Source: Acidobacteriota bacterium (lineage in GTDB: Bacteria; Acidobacteriota; Blastocatellia; Pyrinomonadales; Pyrinomonadaceae). From it: a DNA stretch of 64,000 nucleotides. The translations under genes were made by a program, and so were the position numbers. The stretch covers positions 1 to 64,000 of the forward strand of contig JAEWFC010000021.1 in NCBI GenBank assembly GCA_023389035.1. Direction: 5' to 3'. Numbering within the stretch: position 1 is the stretch's first letter; every line of letters starts with the position of its first letter. The notes beneath the pieces are model-generated. The model saw only the letters and a program-made list of their open reading frames with translations. It did not search any database and was not told where the DNA came from. Below, piece by piece: positions 53,681-63,049 of this stretch.

Positions 53681-53755
53681 TGGCTGGGGCGGAAGGATTC
53701 GAACCTACGAATGCCGGACCCAAAACCCGGTGCCTTACCACTTGGCGACGCCCCA
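53681..53755 (-). tRNA. tRNA-Gln (anticodon TTG)
   Basis: Acceptor TGGGGCG/CGCCCCA with the weak T1-A72 pair, discriminator G and encoded CCA match glutamine tRNA. The stem CCGGG/TCCGG encloses loop TTTTGGG, anticodon TTG, which reads CAA. It lies between ispE and prs on the same strand as both. Confidence 0.95.
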
Positions 53756-53787
53756 AGACTTTTCTGGAGAAACTGATCGGAAGCGAG

Positions 53788-54681
53788 CTAATACACCTCT
53801 GAAAGTGCCTCGCGATACTCATCACGCGAGATAGCTGCTACGGCAAAACTTCGCCAGTTGGATTGATCACCAAGGGCTTTCATTGCTGTTTGCCGTGTCT
53901 CTTTATTGTCAAAACTAGCAAAAACGCTGGCACCGCTGCCGCTCATAGCTGCCTTTATGGCACCGAGTTCGAGAAGACGCATCTTAACGCGTCGTATCTC
54001 CGGATGTGCGGTGAACACCGTTTCCTCAAGATCGTTTTCCAGATCGAACGCTGCAAGATCACTGCCCTCAGCCTGAAAACGACAATTGAGAAGAATACGA
54101 TTTGCCGCCTCTTCTGTCAAGTTTCGGGGTCCAAGCGACTCGAACGCACCTTTAGTGGAAACTGCGATCTCGGGAGTTACGACCAGCATTAGTTCTGATC
54201 GTATATCCGGTAGTGTTTCAAGCTCAGTTCCCCGACCGCGCCCGAACGCCGAACCACCATAAAGAAAGAATGGCACATCCGACCCGATAGCTGCCGCTAA
54301 TTCATGGAGTTCCGGTACAGATGCTCCGAGTCCCCACAAACGGTTAAGGCCGAGCAGAGCTACTGCGGCGTTTGATGATCCCCCGCCAAGACCGCCGGGG
54401 TAAGGTATCCGTTTAACAAGACGAATAGACGCACCGCTCTTTACCTTGTAGCGATTTCTGAGAGCCTTTCCTGCTTTGATTATCAAATTTCTGTCGTCGA
54501 TAGGGATTTGTGGCGCGTCACAGAAAAGTTTGAGTTCCCGATCGGCCGACAATTCGATCGTGTCATGCAATGAGATCGTTTGGAAAACAGTCGCAATATC
54601 GTGAAAACCATCGGGCCTTCGGCGCAGCACACGGAGTCCCAGGTTGACCTTGGCGAACGACGGCAGAGATAGCCTCGACAT
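53788..54681 (-). CDS. ispE: 4-diphosphocytidyl-2-C-methyl-D-erythritol kinase
   Basis: The 297-residue GHMP kinase starts LPSFAKVNLGLRVLRRRPDGFHD. The phosphate-binding loop is IPYPGGLGGGSSNAAVALLGL, and KAAMSGSGASVFASF is near the C-terminus. It phosphorylates CDP-methylerythritol in the non-mevalonate isoprenoid pathway. The upstream terminator at 54707-54748 separates it from the CAP-domain gene. Confidence 0.96.
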   Translation of the reverse strand: MSRLSLPSFAKVNLGLRVLRRRPDGFHDIATVFQTISLHDTIELSADRELKLFCDAPQIPIDDRNLIIKAGKALRNRYKVKSGASIRLVKRIPYPGGLGGGSSNAAVALLGLNRLWGLGASVPELHELAAAIGSDVPFFLYGGSAFGRGRGTELETLPDIRSELMLVVTPEIAVSTKGAFESLGPRNLTEEAANRILLNCRFQAEGSDLAAFDLENDLEETVFTAHPEIRRVKMRLLELGAIKAAMSGSGASVFASFDNKETRQTAMKALGDQSNWRSFAVAAISRDEYREALSEVY

Positions 54682-54706
54682 ATTCAGATGATAGGGCTGG
54701 CAAACT

Positions 54707-54748
54707 AAAAAGACACGTCAGAAAGTCATGTTCCGGCGTGTCTTTATT
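54707..54748 (-). terminator. Intrinsic terminator of CAP-domain gene
   Basis: On the minus strand AAAGACACG and CGTGTCTTT pair, followed by further T residues. The loop is long (about 20 bases) but contains secondary pairing possibilities. It lies between the CAP gene and ispE. Confidence 0.7.
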
Positions 54749-54765
54749 GTAAATTGGTACTTTGC

Positions 54766-55350
54766 TCAGTCCGTTCTCATAAATACTTGCGTGAAATAGA
54801 GGCCACCATCCGCTGCAACCGCTATTCCGACAGCAGAACGGTTCCATCCGTCCGACAAAATATTCTTCCGATGATTCGGGGACTTCAACCAACGATCGAC
54901 TGCCATCGCGGCAGCTTCGTCGTAGCCTCTCAAGAACGCTATATTCTCAGCGATAGCTAACCAATTCCCCATTCCGAGCCGTTCAGCTCGCCCGTCCACC
55001 GTCGACCCGTCGGAACCGCGGTGACTAAAAAACCCGTCCGAGGCCATGTTCCTCGAATGGAGCCTGGCGATCTGCGCTACGCGTTCGTCCCACGACAGCG
55101 GAGCCATGCCGCGTGACGCCCTTTCATAATTCAGAAGATCGAACGTCTGGCGTTCGAGACCGTAACTTGAATCTCTCGTAACTGAACGATCACTGGCGGG
55201 TATCCGCGGCTGCGATACACTCTTCGCCCTGCCGCCTGCCCCGATCTCGGCTACCAAGATAGGCTGGGGCTTGCCCGAACGAACCTGTGCTTCCGCAGCG
55301 GTGACGAAAATACCGGACAAAATAAATAGAACAATAATGGAAGATCGCAC
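54766..55350 (-). CDS. Secreted CAP-domain (SCP-like) protein
   Basis: The start is uncertain: GTG at 55350, six bases after GAGG, is favoured, giving 194 residues; another GTG lies at 55362. A signal peptide (SSIIVLFILSGIFVTAAEA) is followed by a linker and the CAP domain with LLNYERASRGMAPLSWDER, ARLHSRNMASDGFFSHRGSD and AIAENIAFLRGYDEAAAMAV. The domain ends KSPNHRKNILS. The His and Glu of these motifs form the CAP cavity. Bacterial CAP proteins are secreted and mostly uncharacterised. Confidence 0.88.
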   Translation of the reverse strand: MRSSIIVLFILSGIFVTAAEAQVRSGKPQPILVAEIGAGGRAKSVSQPRIPASDRSVTRDSSYGLERQTFDLLNYERASRGMAPLSWDERVAQIARLHSRNMASDGFFSHRGSDGSTVDGRAERLGMGNWLAIAENIAFLRGYDEAAAMAVDRWLKSPNHRKNILSDGWNRSAVGIAVAADGGLYFTQVFMRTD

Positions 55351-55596
55351 TAAAGCCCTCACTTCGGCAGTCCGGACAACCGCGTCTGCGGTCCCTCTGA
55401 CTTTGCTTGCAACGCTTTCGACGTCGCTTCGCCTTTTCGGTTAAGGTGTGGATGCAACAGGGGGCATCCGATGCATGGGAAACCTGATACGATTCCCTCA
55501 TTTAAATTATATCAGGAATGGATGGCCAGTTCCCGGAAAATCGATGACGAGTGCTAAGATTTGTTTGTTCAGCAGGATTTGCAGGGCGTTATCATT

Positions 55597-56019
55597 ATGA
55601 TCACAGCCGCAGTGCTCGCAAAGCGAACCAACACGCCGATATTCACTGTGCGTTACTATACCCGCATCGGGCTCCTGAGGCCATCTCGGGATCTGTCCAA
55701 CGGCTACAAGATCTACAAGCCGGCAGATAAGGACCGCCTAAGATTTATAAATTCGGCAAAAGAACTCGGCTTTACGCTTAACGAGATCCAGGAGATCTTA
55801 GACCACGCCGTGCAAGGCGATTCCCCATGTCCCATGGTGAGAGAGATCGTCGAAAAGAGAATTCATGAGAACAAGGAAAAGATCCGTGAGTTGAAACAAC
55901 TGCAAAGACGTTTGGAAGCTGCGGCGGCTAAGTGGCAGACGATGCGTGACGGTTCACCGGACGGCCACTCCGTCTGTCATTTGATCGAGACATTTAGCGA
56001 GGCATCAGACAAGGCTTGA
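55597..56019 (+). CDS. MerR-family metal-responsive regulator
   Basis: I use ATG 55597 (140 residues); the frame opens at 55561. The N-terminal HTH is IFTVRYYTRIGLLRPSRDLS, typical of MerR. Two cysteines are well placed for metal binding: C78 (GDSPCPMV) at the start of the dimerization helix and C127 (GHSVCHLI) in the C-terminal loop, with His nearby. This is nearer to MerR/ZntR/CadR spacing than to CueR. It reads into a P1B ATPase gene 47 bases on, and its stop codon overlaps the ATPase promoter. Confidence 0.9.
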   Translation: MITAAVLAKRTNTPIFTVRYYTRIGLLRPSRDLSNGYKIYKPADKDRLRFINSAKELGFTLNEIQEILDHAVQGDSPCPMVREIVEKRIHENKEKIRELKQLQRRLEAAAAKWQTMRDGSPDGHSVCHLIETFSEASDKA

Positions 56020-56047
56020 CTTGATAGTTACTCACAGGTTGTAAGAT
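56016..56047 (+). promoter_or_regulatory. MerR-type promoter with 20-base spacer
   Basis: TTGACT (56016-56021) and TAAGAT (56042-56047) are 20 bases apart, the overlong spacing typical of MerR-activated promoters. An imperfect dyad (ACTTG at 56019-56023 and CAGGT at 56035-56039) lies in the spacer. The -35 overlaps the regulator's stop codon, so the ATPase gene has its own metal-inducible promoter. Confidence 0.6.
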
Positions 56048-56066
56048 ATTTTCGGAGGCAATAAAA

Positions 56067-58625
56067 ATGGAAGATCCGAAAACATCGGTAAAACTAGTAT
56101 CGATCGGACGCTCGAAATCAGGCGACGCGTCCGTCGAACCGCACATCGACCCGGTCTGCAAAATGACCGTTACGCCTGCGACTGCTGCTGCCCTATCTCA
56201 ATTTGAAGGCACTACGTATTACTTTTGCAATCCCGGCTGCAAAACGAAGTTCGATGCAGATCCGCGTAAGTACCTTGAGATCCATGAGGAGAAGGTAGGG
56301 GGCACTTGCTGCGGAACTCAGGCGGCTGAGGCTGCTCTTACGCGGACCGAATCAGAGCACCTTGACCCGGTATGCGGAATGACCGTTAGCATAGAAAGTG
56401 CTGCGGGATCTCACACACACAATGGCAAAGACTACTACTTCTGTTCCAACGGATGTGTCCAGAAATTTAGGTCCGACCCCGAAAAGTTCTTAAACCCACA
56501 CCCGGCGGCAGATCTGCCGCAGGACGTTGAGTACACCTGCCCGATGCATCCGGAGATAGTACAGATCGGGCCCGGATCATGCCCGAAGTGCGGGATGGCT
56601 CTCGAGCCGAAAGAAATCAGCCTCGAAGACCAGCCTGATCCGGAACTCGCCGATATGAAAAGGCGTTTCTGGATCTCAGGAATTCTGACTCTGCCGGTCT
56701 TTATTCTAGCAATGGGCGAGATGTTCCCTGCGTTCCATTCCCTGATCTCACCACGCATTTCCATCTGGCTACAGTTTTTTTTGGCGACGCCGGTCGTGCT
56801 CTGGGGCGGATGGCCATTCTTTGAGAGGGCCTGGCAGTCGGTGAAGAATGCCAGCCCAAATATGTTCACGCTGATCGCGATCGGGACGGGAGCTGCACTC
56901 ATTTATAGTTTGGCAGCGTTGTTTGCTCCACAGCTTTTCCCGGCTGAAATGATCGATGCCCATTCAGGCATAGTCCCGGCCTATTTTGAGGCTGCGGCGG
57001 TGATCACGACCCTTGTCCTGCTTGGCCAGGTTCTCGAACTAAGGGCACGTTCGCAAACTTCATCAGCGATCAAGGAATTGCTGCGGCTGGCTCCCGAGAA
57101 TGCAACGGTGGTCCACGAAGACGGGACGGAAGAAACTATCGATCTGCGTCATGTGATCCAAGGCCAGACGCTTCGTGTAAAGGCAAACGAAAAAGTACCT
57201 ACCGACGGCGAGATCATCGAGGGCGAGACCTCCATCGACGAATCAATGGTCACAGGCGAATCGATGCCCGTGACAAAACAAACAGGGGCAAAAGTGATCG
57301 GCGGAACGCTCAATGGAAACCGCAGTTTCCTGATGCTTGCTGAGAAGGTCGGCAAAGAGACCTTACTTGCGCAGATCGTCAAAATGGTCGGCGAAGCTCA
57401 ACGTTCGCGTGCGCCTATCCAGCGCCTGGCCGACGTTGTCTCGGCTTATTTCGTTCCGGCCGTTATCCTGGTCGCTATCGTGGCGTTCGGCGTATGGCTC
57501 TCGTTCGGCAGCTTGACGTATGCGATCGTCGCAGCGGTTTCGGTGCTGATAATCGCCTGCCCGTGCGCTTTAGGTTTAGCTACACCAATGTCGATAATGG
57601 TCGGAACCGGAGTCGGTGCTAAGAACGGCGTACTCGTTAAGAAAGCTGAAGCGCTTGAATTGCTCGAATCTGTCGACACGATTGTTGTCGACAAAACAGG
57701 AACCCTCACCCAAGGCAAACCTACCTTACAATCTATTCTTACATTTGATTCGAACGACAACGATGTTCTACAGATCGCCGCCAGTCTGGAAAACTTGAGT
57801 GAACATCCACTTGCGTCGGCGATTACAGGTGAAGCCAGGGATCGAGGACTAGCTTTACTTACCGTTCAAGAGTTCGAGTCGTTCACTGGACTTGGGGTCG
57901 GAGGATTCATCGATGGAAAGCGAGTTCTCATCGGTAGTGAGAAGATCTTCCAGGCAATACCGGATGAAACTGATAGTGGCATCAGACAGATGGCTCAAAG
58001 TTTTCCTCGCGAAGTAACCGTCATCTACCTTGTGGTCGATCTCCGAGTTGTTGCGTTGATCGGAATTGCTGATGCTATCAAACCTTCCGCCAAAGCCGCC
58101 ATCGACGGGCTTCACCGACAAGGCATTGAGGTCGTAATGATGACGGGTGACAATCAGGCCACAGCCGATGCGGTCGCTCGCGAGCTTGGTATCGACAAGG
58201 TGTTTGCCGAGGTCATGCCGCAGGATAAAGCTGGGAAGGTGAAGGAATTGCAAACGATGGGCAAGCGTGTGGCGATGGCTGGCGATGGCGTTAATGACGC
58301 ACCTGCTCTGGCACAAGCTGATGTAGGAATTGCGTTCGCTTCCGGGACTGATGTTGCTATCGAATCGTCAGACATCACGCTGCTTCGTCCCGATCTCGAT
58401 GGCATTTTGAAAGCCCGAAACCTAAGCCGAAGCACGATGAAGAACATCCGCCAAAACCTGTTCTTCGCATTCGCCTACAACCTTATCGGTGTGCCGATCG
58501 CTGCCGGTGTCCTATTCCCTGTTTTCGGGGTCCTGCTGTCGCCGATGATCGCAAGTGCGGCGATGACGTTCAGTTCAGTTTCAGTTATCGGAAATGCGCT
58601 TAGATTACGGAATTTAAAGCTATGA
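56067..58625 (+). CDS. Heavy-metal P1B-type ATPase (copper-type) with two YHS domains
   Basis: The 852-residue product begins with two YHS-like domains (27-70, HIDPVCKMTV; 98-142, HLDPVCGMTV), a CC pair between them and a CPMHPEI heavy-metal domain (157-178). The ATPase core has the membrane motif IIACPCALGLATP, the phosphorylated Asp in DKTGTLTQGKP, GEAQRSRAPIQRLAD and GDGVNDAPALAQADVGIA. CPC with CPMHPEI is the copper/silver exporter pattern. It is preceded by the MerR gene and a MerR-type promoter and has a strong GGAGG before its ATG. It moves the metal out of the cytoplasm. Confidence 0.92.
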   Translation: MEDPKTSVKLVSIGRSKSGDASVEPHIDPVCKMTVTPATAAALSQFEGTTYYFCNPGCKTKFDADPRKYLEIHEEKVGGTCCGTQAAEAALTRTESEHLDPVCGMTVSIESAAGSHTHNGKDYYFCSNGCVQKFRSDPEKFLNPHPAADLPQDVEYTCPMHPEIVQIGPGSCPKCGMALEPKEISLEDQPDPELADMKRRFWISGILTLPVFILAMGEMFPAFHSLISPRISIWLQFFLATPVVLWGGWPFFERAWQSVKNASPNMFTLIAIGTGAALIYSLAALFAPQLFPAEMIDAHSGIVPAYFEAAAVITTLVLLGQVLELRARSQTSSAIKELLRLAPENATVVHEDGTEETIDLRHVIQGQTLRVKANEKVPTDGEIIEGETSIDESMVTGESMPVTKQTGAKVIGGTLNGNRSFLMLAEKVGKETLLAQIVKMVGEAQRSRAPIQRLADVVSAYFVPAVILVAIVAFGVWLSFGSLTYAIVAAVSVLIIACPCALGLATPMSIMVGTGVGAKNGVLVKKAEALELLESVDTIVVDKTGTLTQGKPTLQSILTFDSNDNDVLQIAASLENLSEHPLASAITGEARDRGLALLTVQEFESFTGLGVGGFIDGKRVLIGSEKIFQAIPDETDSGIRQMAQSFPREVTVIYLVVDLRVVALIGIADAIKPSAKAAIDGLHRQGIEVVMMTGDNQATADAVARELGIDKVFAEVMPQDKAGKVKELQTMGKRVAMAGDGVNDAPALAQADVGIAFASGTDVAIESSDITLLRPDLDGILKARNLSRSTMKNIRQNLFFAFAYNLIGVPIAAGVLFPVFGVLLSPMIASAAMTFSSVSVIGNALRLRNLKL

Positions 58626-58651
58626 TGGCTCCACGATCGGCTTAACGAGAT

Positions 58652-59599
58652 ATGAATAAATTTTGCCTTGCGATCCACGGCGGTGCCGGGACGATATTGC
58701 GTTCGACGATGACACCGGAGTTGGAACTGGAATACCGTGAGGGCCTGGAGACCTCGCTTCGGTTAGGCTGGTCTGTCCTGGAATCCGGCGGCTCGTCGCT
58801 CGACGCGGTTGAAACTGCTGTGGCTTCGTTGGAAGACTTCCCGCTCTTCAATGCCGGCTGCGGCTCTGTGTTTACCGAAGAAGGCAAGAACGAGATGGAT
58901 GCGGCGATCATGGACGGCTCCAACCTAAAAGCAGGTGCGGTTGCGTTCGTGAGGAACGTGAAAAATCCGGTGCGTTTGGCGCGGCAAGTTATGGAACGCA
59001 CCGAACACTTGCTCCTGGCGGGTACAGGTGCTGATCAGTTCGCGCAGTTGTGCGGCGTCGAGACGGCTGACGACGATTACTTCTTCACTGAACATAGATA
59101 CCAGCAACTACTTGAAGCCCGCGAACGCGGCGTGATCCAACTTGATCATACTTCCGACGAAGCGGCGATCATCGAAGCGTCGTCCGATCCCGCACTTGGA
59201 ACTGTAGGAGCCGTAGCTTGCGATACCAAAGGCCGACTCGCCGCTGCAACCTCAACTGGCGGTATGACGAACAAGCGATTCGGCAGAGTTGGCGACACGC
59301 CGATCATCGGTTCTGGGACTTACGCGGACGAGTTCTGTGCTGTCTCATGCACAGGACACGGTGAGTATTTCATGCGTGCGGTTACGGCCTACGACGTTTC
59401 GGCACGTATGAAGTATAAGGGTCTTCCGCTGCACTCTGCGGCTGCCGAGACGATCGCTCGCCTGACCCGGCTCGGAGGAGAAGGCGGATTGATCGCGGTC
59501 GATAACTCCGGAAACGTCGCACTGCCTTTTAATTCGGACGGGATGTATCGCGGCTATGTGAATGCCGAGGGTATGTTTCGGGTGGATATTTACCGGTAG
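58652..59599 (+). CDS. Isoaspartyl peptidase/L-asparaginase (Ntn-hydrolase)
   Basis: The 315-residue product starts CLAIHGGAGTILRS and has FNAGCGSVFTEEGKNEMDAAIMDG. The autocleavage site precedes the nucleophile Thr in DPALGTVGAVACD, and GGMTNKRFGRVGDTPIIGSGTY follows. The enzyme cuts isoaspartyl dipeptides and asparagine and matures by self-cleavage at that Thr. It starts 26 bases after the ATPase gene. Its stop is directly adjacent to the stop of the opposing MFS gene (59599/59600). Confidence 0.93.
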   Translation: MNKFCLAIHGGAGTILRSTMTPELELEYREGLETSLRLGWSVLESGGSSLDAVETAVASLEDFPLFNAGCGSVFTEEGKNEMDAAIMDGSNLKAGAVAFVRNVKNPVRLARQVMERTEHLLLAGTGADQFAQLCGVETADDDYFFTEHRYQQLLEARERGVIQLDHTSDEAAIIEASSDPALGTVGAVACDTKGRLAAATSTGGMTNKRFGRVGDTPIIGSGTYADEFCAVSCTGHGEYFMRAVTAYDVSARMKYKGLPLHSAAAETIARLTRLGGEGGLIAVDNSGNVALPFNSDGMYRGYVNAEGMFRVDIYR

Positions 59600-60952
59600 T
59601 CATTCTTTGTCGGTCTGCGATGTATGGATCGATAGTTGAAAAGCTCCCTTGGCAGCAGGTTCGCCTCCCGTCATCTGCATTGACACGATCATCGCTCGTC
59701 CCTCTTCGCGGAATCCCTTCGCCTTTAGTTTGAACACCACAGCTCCGAGGATGCACGCAATGCCGCCGATCATTACCGTCGCCGGAGCGCCAACGGCCTC
59801 TGCCAATGTTCCCGCCAGTAATGCTCCGATGGGTGCAAGCCCCATGAACATCATCGAATAGACGCTCATTACACGGCCGCGTAATTCATCCGGCACCATC
59901 GACTGCACGAGCGTATTTGATGCCGACATCTGTGTCATCATGAAAAAGCCGACAGGAAAAAGAAGAACTAGTGAAAGCCAGAAGTTACTTGAGAACGAAA
60001 ATAGCCCGATGCTCAGCCCGAACGATGCACAAGCGATAGAAACCCACCGGCCCAGACCGAATACGCTTTTTCTTGAAGCCAGAACGAGAGCTGCTGTAAG
60101 AGCACCGAGGCCGCTTGCTCCCATTAGAAACCCGAGTGTGTCCGGGCCGCCGCCGAGGATCTGATCCGCAAAGATAGGCATTAACACCGCATAAGGCATT
60201 CCCATCAAACTGACCAGCCCCAACAGCAAAAGCAAAGCTCTGATCGGCTTTGTAAATGCCACATATCGGAAGCCTTCCACAATGTTTGATATCGTCGATC
60301 CGGCCCGCGGGCGAACGACAGGCGTGATCCGCATCATCACCAAGCCGGTCAAAACGGCAGAGTAACTGACAGCATTCCCTAAGAAACACCAACCTTCGCC
60401 GACCGCGGCTACGAGAATCCCTGCGATCGCCGGCCCAACGATGCGGGCACCGTTGAACATCGATGAATTCAACGCGATAGCATTGATCAGGTCCTCGCGT
60501 CCTACCAGGTCCACCGCAAAAGCCTGACGGGTCGGAATGTCGAACGCATTAGCGATCCCGAACCCGGAAGCTATTACAAACAGATGCCAGATCTCGATCT
60601 TTTCACTGAGGGTGAGGTAGGCGAGAATGAACGCCAGGACCATCGCGGCCGATTGCGTCACCATTAGAATTCGATGACGATTAAAACGATCCGCCACCGC
60701 ACCTCCGAGAGGGGCAAGCAGAAATACCGGTATCTGCGACGCAAACCCGACCAGACCCAGAAGTACTACGGAACCGGTCAGCCGATAGACGAGCCAGCTC
60801 TGGGCAACGCTCTGCATCCAGGTGCCGGTGAGCGAAATAAACTGGCCTGCAAAGAAGAGACGGAAATTTCTGTGACGCAGGGCCCGAAAGGTTGAGCTGA
60901 CCCGCTCATTTAATAAAGAACTCACTAATCTACTCTGCCCTGTAAACCTCAT
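59600..60952 (-). CDS. MFS transporter, enterobactin-exporter (EntS)-like
   Basis: I prefer ATG 60952 (450 residues); ATG 60991 and GTG-like starts up to 61033 are alternatives. It has twelve hydrophobic segments and the DHA3-type opening FRALRHRNFRLFFAGQFISL. Further in it has AVADRFNRHRILMV with the MFS loop (GxxADRxxRR type) and DELRGRVMSVYSMMF. The family exports siderophores, drugs or other small molecules. The substrate is unknown and no biosynthetic gene is adjacent. The stop meets the stop of the asparaginase gene. Confidence 0.88.
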   Translation of the reverse strand: MRFTGQSRLVSSLLNERVSSTFRALRHRNFRLFFAGQFISLTGTWMQSVAQSWLVYRLTGSVVLLGLVGFASQIPVFLLAPLGGAVADRFNRHRILMVTQSAAMVLAFILAYLTLSEKIEIWHLFVIASGFGIANAFDIPTRQAFAVDLVGREDLINAIALNSSMFNGARIVGPAIAGILVAAVGEGWCFLGNAVSYSAVLTGLVMMRITPVVRPRAGSTISNIVEGFRYVAFTKPIRALLLLLGLVSLMGMPYAVLMPIFADQILGGGPDTLGFLMGASGLGALTAALVLASRKSVFGLGRWVSIACASFGLSIGLFSFSSNFWLSLVLLFPVGFFMMTQMSASNTLVQSMVPDELRGRVMSVYSMMFMGLAPIGALLAGTLAEAVGAPATVMIGGIACILGAVVFKLKAKGFREEGRAMIVSMQMTGGEPAAKGAFQLSIHTSQTDKE

Positions 60953-61222
60953 AGAAAATCTCGGCAATTCCGACAATACTTTAGTCAACATTTCCCAAAC
61001 CGAGAAATGTCTAAGACTGTGGACTAACACCACTCTCTATCGTGAACTTTTTCACATAGCTACGTCGTCCGCAAGAAGAGATCAGGAAATTACAATGTTT
61101 TTCAAGCCTTGCTTAGGGCACAGCTGTTGCGGTGAATAATAGCGATCTCTCGCTTTGAGAGAGAAAGACTTAAATCAATCGACTCACACAGCAGTATCTG
61201 AGCCTGATTTGGGAGGTTCACC

Positions 61223-62962
61223 ATGAGATACAGAATTTCGTTAAGTTTACTATTCTCAGTCCTGGTCGTATTGGCCTATTCCGTTAGTATCGACCCGGCC
61301 TTCGCACAGAATGACGGCCGTACAAAATCGTTCAGTGCGGAGCGGATGACAACCGCACTGCCCCCCATCCACACATGGGAAACTATCGTTAACAACTCTT
61401 TCCCCATTCCGAATACTGATCGATATTTCAGCAGCTATGGACAGCCCTCGGTTAACGTGAACGGCACCGTGGTCTTTCGTGCCCGAAGCACTATGGGCGG
61501 CCACGAAACCGGCATGTATATGAGGCACCGCGAAAGAGCCGGTCTTATTGCTCTTGCGGATCTCCACACCGTAGTTCCAGAACCAAATAACCTTGGGACA
61601 CTATTTCGTGAGTTCTCTTCGTTTCCACGGATCGCTATGAACAGCGACTATTCGGCGTTCCGGGGTCTGCACTCACCCGTTTACCGATACTTACTTCCGG
61701 ACGACACCGAAACGCGGGCGGGTACAACTGGCATATACGTTTCTTTCGACCAAATGCCACTGTTTACGGGAGCCTCGAAACTCGGGGTAATACCCGGATT
61801 TGAACAGTTCACAGTCCCGGGATTTAAGTACCAGATGTTTGACGTCTTTCCGGGCGGATCTGCGATCAATGATGAAGGCACGATCGTCTACAAGGGTAAT
61901 TGGACCGAGAACGAAACAGATCACAAAACAGGCATCTTCTCTCGAAAGCTTTTGAATGGTCCGATGGGCGGCTACTACATGACGAAACTCTTGGCCGGTT
62001 CGGACACGGAGATACCAAATGTTCCTCCAATGCTGACAAAAACGGGTTTTGCTCCAATGACCTTTGATTCGACATCGCCTCCAACCGTCGTTGGCAACGA
62101 CGTTGTATTTCTTGGGCTGGATTATGAGCTGGATCCTCATTATGGTGGCATCTACCGTGTCGGAATTGACGGCGGCGAACTCGAGCCGTTGATTGAGATC
62201 GGAAAGATCCTGCCAAATACTAAGACATCTGAACTTATCCGATTGGGTGAGGGCCTTTCGTTCGATGGTAGATATCTCGCATTTTGGGCAGCATGGGGCG
62301 ACCAGTTCAAGACAATTCGTTTGAACTGTCCTGAAGACGGCAACCGTGATCTGTTGGCTTATTGTAATGGCATCGACCCAAACAGCATCTTTGACCGGGC
62401 AACTGGCCAATGGTATCAGATCCACCAGGTGCCGGTGGAACAAGGCATTGCTCTAATGGATGTTAAGACACGCGAGGTATGGGTGGCGGCGAATACGTCG
62501 CAAGATTTCAACGACTTCGCGTTTTGGACTTATTCAGGACATGTACCTGGATCAGACGGCGACGACGATGCCGAGCCCCCTCGATGGCGGTCTGCAGCAT
62601 TTATGACCGTTTCTGATGGAACCGTCGTATTCAAGGCGAGAACGGCCACGATCAATGATAGAAACGAATATATAAACGTCGTTGATGGACTTTACATGGT
62701 CGACGTACTCGCGAATACCGGCATCGAGACCTTGGTCGAAACAGGTATGGACGGCTGGGTCCTTGACAAGAGCCTTGCCCCAAACCAAATGCCGATCACG
62801 GGCCTGGGCATAGAACGGGAGGGATTCAGGGGAAAGATCCTCGCGATCAATGCAGCGATGGCCAACGAAGAAGAAGGCTGGGGTGGGATCTATACAATGA
62901 CGTTTGCGAGAGGCTATAACAGCATCACTTCGACAACGACGAAAAAGACCGTCAAGAAGTGA
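61223..62962 (+). CDS. Large secreted protein of unknown function
   Basis: The 579-residue product starts behind GGGAGG at 61223 with a signal peptide (ISLSLLFSVLVVLAYSVSI, cut after AFA). The rest has repeated beta-like units in which SIN/VN is followed by G-T-V-V-F and a glycine-rich turn (VNGTVVFRARSTMGG, INDEGTIVYKG, VSDGTVVFKAR). This resembles DUF7453-like propeller proteins. The C-terminus ends in Thr and Lys. No enzymatic motif is seen. A CTCTC/GAGAG hairpin lies upstream (61150-61168). Confidence 0.7.
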   Translation: MRYRISLSLLFSVLVVLAYSVSIDPAFAQNDGRTKSFSAERMTTALPPIHTWETIVNNSFPIPNTDRYFSSYGQPSVNVNGTVVFRARSTMGGHETGMYMRHRERAGLIALADLHTVVPEPNNLGTLFREFSSFPRIAMNSDYSAFRGLHSPVYRYLLPDDTETRAGTTGIYVSFDQMPLFTGASKLGVIPGFEQFTVPGFKYQMFDVFPGGSAINDEGTIVYKGNWTENETDHKTGIFSRKLLNGPMGGYYMTKLLAGSDTEIPNVPPMLTKTGFAPMTFDSTSPPTVVGNDVVFLGLDYELDPHYGGIYRVGIDGGELEPLIEIGKILPNTKTSELIRLGEGLSFDGRYLAFWAAWGDQFKTIRLNCPEDGNRDLLAYCNGIDPNSIFDRATGQWYQIHQVPVEQGIALMDVKTREVWVAANTSQDFNDFAFWTYSGHVPGSDGDDDAEPPRWRSAAFMTVSDGTVVFKARTATINDRNEYINVVDGLYMVDVLANTGIETLVETGMDGWVLDKSLAPNQMPITGLGIEREGFRGKILAINAAMANEEEGWGGIYTMTFARGYNSITSTTTKKTVKK

Positions 62963-62985
62963 ACAGGATAGTTCAACATATCTCG

Positions 62986-63019
62986 AAAAGGAGGGCTTCG
63001 AACTTCGAAGCCCTCTTTT
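62986..63019 (+). terminator. Intrinsic terminator after large secreted protein
   Basis: GAGGGCTTCG pairs with CGAAGCCCTC (62991-63015) over a short loop, flanked by AAAAG and TTTTT, with one bulged G. It lies between the stop at 62962 and the opposing gene ending at 63050. Confidence 0.88.
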
Positions 63020-63049
63020 AATCGGTTTCACTAACCCAAACGGATAAAT

